5,192 nucleotides of DNA, taken from Gammaproteobacteria bacterium (GTDB taxonomy: Bacteria; Pseudomonadota; Gammaproteobacteria; GCA-001735895). The stretch spans positions 1 to 5,192 of the forward strand of contig JAPUFZ010000270.1 of the NCBI GenBank assembly GCA_027293245.1. Reading direction: 5' to 3'. Below, in pieces: positions 1-5,192 of this stretch. Below the pieces are notes generated by a model. The model saw only the letters and a list, made by a program, of their open reading frames with translations. It did not search any database and had not been told where the DNA came from. Made by a program: the position numbers and the translations under genes. How positions within the stretch are numbered: position 1 is the first letter of the stretch; each line of letters starts with the position of its first letter.

Positions 1-1263
1 ATGCGAGTTGTTGAATTGCGCCTGAAAATGTAATTCAAACTGATTATTCTCGAGCGCATGGTGCAATCCTTTTTCGATGATGGCCCGATTGTTAACTGCG
101 TCCTGTAGCTCCTTTGAGAACAGGCGCACACAATCGCGACCTTCGTTTTTGGCCTGGTACATAGCGACATCGGCATATTGAATCAGGTCTTCAGGACTTA
201 CATGGCTGAGTGGAAACAGCGCGATCCCGACACTGATGGTGAGGTGAATGTCATGGCCCTGAATCGCAAATGGAGAATAGAATAATCGTCGAATCTTGTT
301 TGCGATCTTGGTTGCCTGGGCGCTGGCAAGCTCAAAGTCGGGTCCCACCTCTGGAAGGAGTACGACAAACTCGTCACCACCGAGTCGGGCGGCCGTATCC
401 TGGCTGCGCAGGCGCGCGCGAATTCGTTTGGCGATCTCTAAAAGAAGCTCGTCACCGACATTGTGACCGAGTGAGTCATTTATTCTCTTGAAGCGATCGA
501 GGTCGATGAATAATGCCGCGCCGATACGGTTGTGTCTGTCTGCTTTGGCGATTTCATTCTTTAATGTATCGAGCAGGTGCCTTCGATTAGGGAGGTCGGT
601 CAGATCATCGTATAAGGCCTGGTACCGAATCGTTTGCTCGCTCAGTTCGCGCTCTCTGCGTGCGGTGAAAGTCTCGGTGATGGTGCTGTTTAAGCGTTGC
701 GCGGAATATAGCAACATGACGACAAACAACAGGGACATGATTGCCATGCCGATACTGATCTGGGTATCGACGAGTATGAACTGGATTACTAACGGTGTAA
801 TCGCCAGCAGTACGAAGGCCCACGCGGCTCTTTGTATTGACGACAGGGTTGTTATACCTCCGGCGCACATACCAGCGATAACAAAGGCAAGGAAAACCTG
901 ATGGGCGATGCTGGATTCGGCAAATAACCAGACCCCGGCTGCCCCCCAGGAAGCACCGGACAGGGCGCTGGTAATCACCGCCAGGAAATACCAGATATTT
1001 GACCTGTGTCGCTTCTGGTTCAGCTTGCTGAATTCTTGATAGAGGTAGTAACGAAACAGGGAGAGGGAATTGGTGGCTAAAAACCAGAGGATAATAACCC
1101 GGTGATCTATAACGCTCCATAGAACTACAGACAGGATTGTACTATTAACCAGAATAACCAGCAGTGACGACGGGATCGCCGAATAAATAATGCGAACCTG
1201 TTCTAGTCGAACGTCGGTTAACTGGACGTCGCCTCGAGCAGTTTCGTTATGTGGTTGGTTCAT
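1..1263 (-). CDS. Membrane-anchored GGDEF-EAL cyclic-di-GMP protein (3' end outside window)
   Basis: Seen: an uninterrupted minus-strand frame from ATG at 1263 to the window edge, 421 codons with no stop. The N-terminal part (about residues 27-188) is very hydrophobic, with roughly six membrane segments, followed by a charged linker (190-215). A complete GGDEF domain follows (about 215-385): DDLTDLPNR at 219-227, FIDLDRFK with metal Asp254, N262 and D271, an intact GGDEF signature at 295-299 (bases 381-367), and an RxxD inhibitory site (RSQD, 286-289) exactly five residues before it. From about 395 the sequence matches the opening of an EAL domain (KGLHHALENNQFELHFQAQ), but the EAL motif lies outside. 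Known: such proteins make and/or hydrolyse cyclic-di-GMP at the inner membrane, controlling motility and biofilm. Inference: the cyclase half should be active with product inhibition; the phosphodiesterase half cannot be judged. The N-terminal sensor is not a family I can name. An in-frame stop at 1320-1318 with no intervening usual start codon supports this start, although the Shine-Dalgarno is weak. Confidence 0.93.
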   Translation of the reverse strand, partial: MNQPHNETARGDVQLTDVRLEQVRIIYSAIPSSLLVILVNSTILSVVLWSVIDHRVIILWFLATNSLSLFRYYLYQEFSKLNQKRHRSNIWYFLAVITSALSGASWGAAGVWLFAESSIAHQVFLAFVIAGMCAGGITTLSSIQRAAWAFVLLAITPLVIQFILVDTQISIGMAIMSLLFVVMLLYSAQRLNSTITETFTARRERELSEQTIRYQALYDDLTDLPNRRHLLDTLKNEIAKADRHNRIGAALFIDLDRFKRINDSLGHNVGDELLLEIAKRIRARLRSQDTAARLGGDEFVVLLPEVGPDFELASAQATKIANKIRRLFYSPFAIQGHDIHLTISVGIALFPLSHVSPEDLIQYADVAMYQAKNEGRDCVRLFSKELQDAVNNRAIIEKGLHHALENNQFELHFQAQFNNSH

Positions 1264-1279
1264 AGTACAGTGAGCTTCT

Positions 1280-1306
1280 TTATTAATTTCTGGACTGGTT
1301 TGGCAA
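1280..1306 (-). promoter_or_regulatory. Possible promoter of the GGDEF-EAL gene
   Basis: On the minus strand TTGCCA (1306-1301) matches the -35 consensus at five of six positions. A TAATAA (1285-1280) lies 15 bases downstream as a weak -10. It sits just upstream of the ATG at 1263, which would give a short leader of about ten bases with no clear Shine-Dalgarno. The spacer is shorter than ideal and AT-rich DNA gives such matches by chance, so this is only a candidate. Confidence 0.2.
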
Positions 1307-1380
1307 CGCGATGGGTATTACCAGTATTAAAAAAGGAAACATATCTGAGTATGGCACATAATTGGTAAAATGCAGGGCTC

Positions 1381-1446
1381 GATGCCGGGTTGTTTTTGCC
1401 CGCATCCATGGGTCAAACCACCCTGTAGTAGGGCTTTTCCGACCCA
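1381..1446. repeat. Two adjacent hairpin-forming inverted repeats downstream of aroE
   Basis: Seen: hairpin A pairs 1381-1389 (GATGCCGGG) with 1399-1406 (CCCGCATC), eight base pairs with one bulged C and a nine-base T-rich loop. Hairpin B pairs TGGGTC (1409-1414) with GACCCA (1441-1446), six base pairs, and encloses an inner CCCT/AGGG stem (1421-1424 with 1430-1433) around the loop GTAGT. The pair lies 12 bases after the aroE stop and about 118 bases before the GGDEF start. Neither strand has a good U-tract after a stem, so it is not a textbook intrinsic terminator. It could be a weak or Rho-assisted 3' end for the hemB-aroE transcript, an RNA-stabilising 3' structure, or a REP-like palindromic repeat: the CTGTAG-then-G-rich-stem pattern recalls gammaproteobacterial REP elements. 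Only one copy is visible, so the class is undecided. Confidence 0.45.
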
Positions 1447-1458
1447 GGGCCGAAGCAG

Positions 1459-2276
1459 TTAAACTTGACGCAAATCGGCTATTATTGCAGCGGTTTCAAC
1501 CCGCACACCGCGCCAGATAAAGAACGATTCGGCGGCTTGCTCAACCAGCATGCCAAGCCCGTCGAACACTCGTGCCGCACCCCGGGTTTGAGCCCAGAGC
1601 ACGAATGCGGTGGGTTCCTTGAGACTGTACATCATATCGTAACAAATCGAATCGCTGCCAAGTACGGTATCGACCAGCGGTGGGATTTCATTGTTTAATC
1701 CGGCCGCGGTGGCGTTGATGATGAGGTCATACTTTTGCCAGCCCAAATCGTCATAGCCGCAGCTGCTGATTTCGCCAAACGACTGAAAAATCCTGACCAG
1801 GTCTTCGGCCTTTTCGAGTGTGCGATTGACAATGGTCAGACTTTTTGGCTCCAGTGCCAGAAGCGGTTCGAGTACCCCGCGGGTCGCACCTCCGGCGCCC
1901 AGGATCAAAATTTTTCTGTGCCTGATCAGGCTGTGGTGGTTAATCGTCAGGTCGCGAACCAGGCCTGCTCCATCTGTATTATCACCCAGGATTTCCCCTT
2001 CCTGTTTGAACACCAGGGTATTTACTGCACCTGCGGTCTCGGCGTGCGGGGCTCTCGCGTCGCATATCTCCCAGGCTTGCTGTTTGAAAGGTACGGTGAC
2101 GTTGAGTCCCTTCATGCCCTGGGCCTGGAGTTCTCGAATCCGGGCAGAAAATTTGTCTATGGGTAGTTCGATTGCCTCGTAACTGATTTGCTGTTGCGCT
2201 TGCTCGGCAAACAAATGATGGATTTTCGGTGACAGACTATGTGCGATCGGGTTTCCGACAACCGCATATCGATCGA

Positions 2277-2280
<4 letters not shown>
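1459..2280 (-). CDS. aroE: Shikimate dehydrogenase (NADP+)
   Basis: Reversibly reduces 3-dehydroshikimate to shikimate with NADPH, the fourth step of the cytosolic shikimate pathway. Seen, in the 273-residue form: the shikimate-binding SLSP at 15-18; NVTVPFK with catalytic Lys66; NTDG with catalytic Asp103; the Rossmann loop GAGGATRG at 128-135; NRT at 152-154, the usual NADP phosphate-binding motif; NATAAGL at 189-195; and GLGMLVEQAAESF at 241-253 with the conserved Gln248. Length matches the family (about 270). The frame can be extended 12 codons to an ATG at 2316, inside hemB. I chose 2280 because AroE proteins begin directly with the YAVVGNPIAHS strand and because this leaves hemB and aroE 20 bases apart rather than overlapping. 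The chosen start has only a poor Shine-Dalgarno of its own; a strong AGGAG lies farther upstream and serves a minicistron. Probably co-transcribed with hemB. All key residues are present. Confidence 0.96.
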
Positions 2281-3352
<1,072 letters not shown>

Positions 3353-3409
3353 AAGAACTTTGGGGTTTCTTCACCGGAATCTAGTATCGTTAACAGGATA
3401 TAGGTCGGG

Positions 3410-4861
3410 TTAGTCACTGAATATGATGGTCTTGACGCTTTCGTAGGTATCTATGCTGCCCTCTGGGAAAGCCCTGTTCAGGAGTCTCAAGGTGTCTTCA
3501 GCATCAGTATTAATGGCACTCTGGCTTGCAATCGAGGTAAAGCTGTCGCCTGGTTTTACCGGCACAATTTTCAATATCGGAGTCTTGATATCTTTGATCT
3601 GTTCGGGGCTGAGCCGGGTAAAACTCGCATTTATCTTCAGTAACTGCGCGTTGGTCACCTCGAATTGATCGCGCACACTGGTCCCGGCAATAAACAGAAC
3701 CTGTTTCTGGTCGAGCTTGATCGCGCTCACACGCGCTGGCTGGCCAACCCCGGCAACAGTGGCTGTGGTGCGTGCGGTGCTACCATAGTCCTGTTGTTCA
3801 ACTGCCAGCTTGCTGTTCTTGGTCAGGCGTTTCAGTAGACCGGCAAGCGTTTCTTTTTCCTGCAAGCTCACCAGTCTGAGCTGAACCTGGGCGCTGTTTT
3901 CAGTACTGCGGGCCACGAGTATGTCGGGTCTATTCTCGATTTTCCAGCCTGCCGGGAATTCCAGCGCAAACCCCAGATCAGCATGCATAAATCGATTTTC
4001 CAGTATCACGCCCTGGTCTGGATTTTGTCCCCAGGTCATGCGGTCGATTAATTCTAGATAGCCGGCCTGGTTATCTTCGCGATATTCTACTACTGACAGG
4101 TTTTTAGCGGCGCGTATTACAGTTTTGAGACGATCATCATTTTCAGGGTGAGTGGAAAAAACGCCGTGATAAATGTTTGGCTGTCGATTTTCTTTTTTGG
4201 CCCGCGCTATTTCGTACAATTCCTGATCTTTAAGAACCCCGATCACTTTCAGCATGGTTTCCGGGTTATAACCGGTCCTGTGCAGATACTCGGCACCCAG
4301 TCGATCGGCCTCCAGTTCGTGTTTGCGGCCGTAACCACGGATAAAGGCGGTACTCACCTGGTTTCCCAGCTGGCTCAGGGTTTCACTTCCGGTGGCTGCA
4401 GAGATAAGTACATTGAGCAGCCCGGTTGCCAGTTGACCGGATTGTTGGCGCACCGAGTGCCTGGCAGTGACGTGACCGATTTCGTGACCCAGCACTCCAG
4501 CCAGCTCGGCTTCGCTATCCAGGTAAGCCATGATGCCTCGTGTGATATATACATAGCCACCGGGCAGCGCGAATGCATTGATATCCGGGGTATCGAGCAG
4601 GGTGAAATGAAATTCGAGGTGGGCGCGATGACTTTTGGCAGCAAGATCCTGGCCGATCCTGTCGACATAGGCCTGCAACTCAGGGTCATCGTAAACCCCG
4701 TATTGGGCGATTATCGATTGATGATATTGCCTGCCCTGAGCTATCTCCTGTTCTTCACTTAGCGTGACAAAATCTTGCTGCCCGGTTACCGGATTGGTTG
4801 CGCAGCTCGACAGCAATAGCGTGGGCAGCAAAATCGGGAGTGTCAGGTAACGCCAGTTCAT
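3410..4861 (-). CDS. M48 family zinc metallopeptidase lipoprotein with LysM-like C-terminus
   Basis: Seen: 483 residues starting with a lipoprotein signal peptide (MNWRYL, hydrophobic run, lipobox LSSC with Cys20). The residue after Cys is Ala, not the Asp of inner-membrane retention, so an outer-membrane anchor facing the periplasm is likely. The M48 catalytic core spans about 30-255: HEIGH at 126-130 (His126 and His130 zinc ligands, Glu127 general base), HELEADRLG at 181-189 with Glu184 as third ligand, and STHPENDDRL at 236-245. Residues about 290-420 form a separate domain beginning GFALEFPAGW, and 430-483 (VKPGDSFTSIA then LRLLN) is LysM-like. Known: M48 lipoproteins such as BepA and LoiP degrade misassembled envelope proteins. 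This one has no TPR region like BepA, so I give no symbol. Inference: periplasmic quality control, perhaps tethered to peptidoglycan by the tail. The start is fixed by an in-frame stop at 4882-4880; there is no Shine-Dalgarno. Confidence 0.92.
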   Translation of the reverse strand: MNWRYLTLPILLPTLLLSSCATNPVTGQQDFVTLSEEQEIAQGRQYHQSIIAQYGVYDDPELQAYVDRIGQDLAAKSHRAHLEFHFTLLDTPDINAFALPGGYVYITRGIMAYLDSEAELAGVLGHEIGHVTARHSVRQQSGQLATGLLNVLISAATGSETLSQLGNQVSTAFIRGYGRKHELEADRLGAEYLHRTGYNPETMLKVIGVLKDQELYEIARAKKENRQPNIYHGVFSTHPENDDRLKTVIRAAKNLSVVEYREDNQAGYLELIDRMTWGQNPDQGVILENRFMHADLGFALEFPAGWKIENRPDILVARSTENSAQVQLRLVSLQEKETLAGLLKRLTKNSKLAVEQQDYGSTARTTATVAGVGQPARVSAIKLDQKQVLFIAGTSVRDQFEVTNAQLLKINASFTRLSPEQIKDIKTPILKIVPVKPGDSFTSIASQSAINTDAEDTLRLLNRAFPEGSIDTYESVKTIIFSD

Positions 4862-4867
4862 CGCAGT

Positions 4868-4902
4868 ATTATAAATAAATTAAGCGCTTCGGGAAAATTA
4901 TA
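4868..4902 (-). promoter_or_regulatory. Two TATAAT boxes upstream of the M48 gene
   Basis: The minus strand carries two perfect -10 hexamers, TATAAT at 4902-4897 and at 4873-4868. From the nearer box the usual start point falls on 4861, the A of the M48 start codon, implying a leaderless mRNA. From the farther box the leader would be 29 bases, AT-rich and without a Shine-Dalgarno. Matches to the -35 are poor for both (TTTCCC, 17 bases before the nearer box). The region is AT-rich, so one box may be chance, but the gene needs a promoter after the rpmE2 terminator. Confidence 0.45.
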
Positions 4903-4949
4903 GCTGCTTGATTTAGTCAATTTAACTCAATTAACTTTTCGTAGCAGGC

Positions 4950-4978
4950 AAAAAAAAGGATGCCACGGCACCCTTTTT
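4950..4978 (-). terminator. Rho-independent terminator of rpmE2
   Basis: On the minus strand AAAAAGGGTGC (4978-4968) pairs with GCATCCTTTTT, an 11-base-pair stem with one G-U pair and a four-base loop (CGTG). The stem runs into eight consecutive T residues (4957-4950). It begins 17 bases after the rpmE2 stop. The plus strand also ends in a T-run, but no plus-strand gene needs it. Confidence 0.88.
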
Positions 4979-4995
4979 AAAACAACAGGAAAATT

Positions 4996-5192
4996 CTATT
5001 TACCGTAACGCTTACGAAATTTATCGACCTGCCTGGCAGTCTGCAGGATGTGCTGCTTGCCCGTGTAAAAGGCGTGTGACTGGCTTGAAATTTCGAGTCT
5101 CAGCAGTGGGTATTCGTTGCCGTCTTCCCACTTGATGGTTTCGCGGGTAGTGACGGTAGAACGAGTCAGGATCGCGAAATCCGAGGAAATGT
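4996..5192 (-). CDS. rpmE2: Type B 50S ribosomal protein L31 (5' end outside window)
   Basis: Seen: 64 complete codons plus two bases from the window edge to TAG at 4998-4996. The visible part starts [12 protein letters not shown], followed by [14 protein letters not shown], then [13 protein letters not shown], and ends [10 protein letters not shown]. The SSDF..LTRST and SH.FYTGK blocks and the C-terminal VDKFRKRYG are the signature of L31 type B. The visible part holds no cysteine, as expected for the zinc-free paralogue. About 20 N-terminal residues are missing. Known: L31 sits on the large subunit near the central protuberance bridge; the Cys-free form commonly replaces the zinc-binding form under zinc limitation, or is the only copy. 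No Zur site can be judged because the upstream region is not in the window. The conserved Pro of SHPFYTGK is Ala here. The gene ends in a strong terminator, so it is independent of the M48 gene. Confidence 0.93.
   Translation of the reverse strand, partial: ISSDFAILTRSTVTTRETIKWEDGNEYPLLRLEISSQSHAFYTGKQHILQTARQVDKFRKRYGK

Noticed and set aside
605..1120. 171-residue minus-strand frame within the GGDEF-EAL gene, and the 137-residue plus-strand frame at 488-901
   Set aside because: Both are out-of-frame shadows; the real frame codes continuously for membrane segments and GGDEF motifs through this region.
1375..1452. tRNA-like gene suggested by GGTTTGACCC on the minus strand
   Set aside because: No acceptor stem, D-arm or anticodon arm of the right lengths can be drawn around it.
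1375..1458. Cyclic-di-GMP (GEMM) riboswitch upstream of the GGDEF gene
   Set aside because: The conserved GEMM-I blocks (CACGCACAGGG, GACGCAAAGCC and the tetraloop receptor helix) are absent, and the element lies closer to the aroE stop than to the GGDEF start.
1735..2166. Plus-strand open frames opposite aroE (also 1465-1698 and 1820-2182)
   Set aside because: They are antisense to a gene with all its catalytic motifs, resemble no protein family, and have no ribosome binding sites.
3361..3409. Intrinsic terminator after the M48 gene
   Set aside because: Only short, weak pairing precedes the T-rich run on the minus strand; no stable stem abuts a U-tract, so read-through into hemB cannot be excluded.
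4148..4762. 204-residue plus-strand frame opposite the M48 peptidase, plus a 104-residue minus-strand frame at 4375-4689
   Set aside because: They overlap the HEIGH and EAD-coding region of a well-supported gene and have no recognisable protein character.
4903..4920. TTGACT as the -35 of the distal TATAAT box upstream of the M48 gene
   Set aside because: The spacer would be only 12 bases, too short for sigma70 RNA polymerase.

Overview
The window looks like a chromosomal housekeeping segment of a gammaproteobacterium, probably free-living or environmental. This rests on protein character (a Cys-free type B L31, an Asp-type HemB, an M48 lipoprotein with a LysM-like tail, a membrane GGDEF protein running into an EAL domain) and even, moderate base composition. 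No species can be named from the sequence alone. Every supported gene lies on the minus strand, so transcription runs from high to low coordinates; the plus-strand ORFs are antisense shadows.

In the direction of transcription the layout is as follows. (1) 5192-4996: 3' part of rpmE2 (type B ribosomal protein L31), cut by the window edge and closed by a strong intrinsic terminator at 4978-4950. (2) 4861-3410: an outer-membrane-type lipoprotein M48 zinc metallopeptidase, probably for envelope protein quality control, with a perfect TATAAT placed so that transcription could begin on the start codon. (3) 3293-2301: hemB, porphobilinogen synthase, preceded by a sigma70-like promoter decorated with two palindromes. 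(4) 2280-1459: aroE, shikimate dehydrogenase, 20 bases behind hemB, with a five-codon minicistron whose stop overlaps the aroE start. (5) 1458-1264: a 195-base gap containing two adjacent hairpin-forming inverted repeats. (6) 1263-1: a large membrane-anchored GGDEF protein that enters an EAL domain as it leaves the window, so a probable dual-domain cyclic-di-GMP enzyme. It is open over all 421 visible codons.

hemB and aroE look like one transcription unit joining tetrapyrrole and aromatic biosynthesis. The M48 gene and the GGDEF/EAL gene are probably separate units. I see no mobile element, CRISPR array, tRNA, rRNA or defence cassette. No convincing undescribed system is visible. The points most worth a second look are small regulatory ones: the minicistron at the hemB/aroE junction, the hairpin pair downstream of aroE, the palindromic hemB promoter, and the possibly leaderless M48 mRNA.
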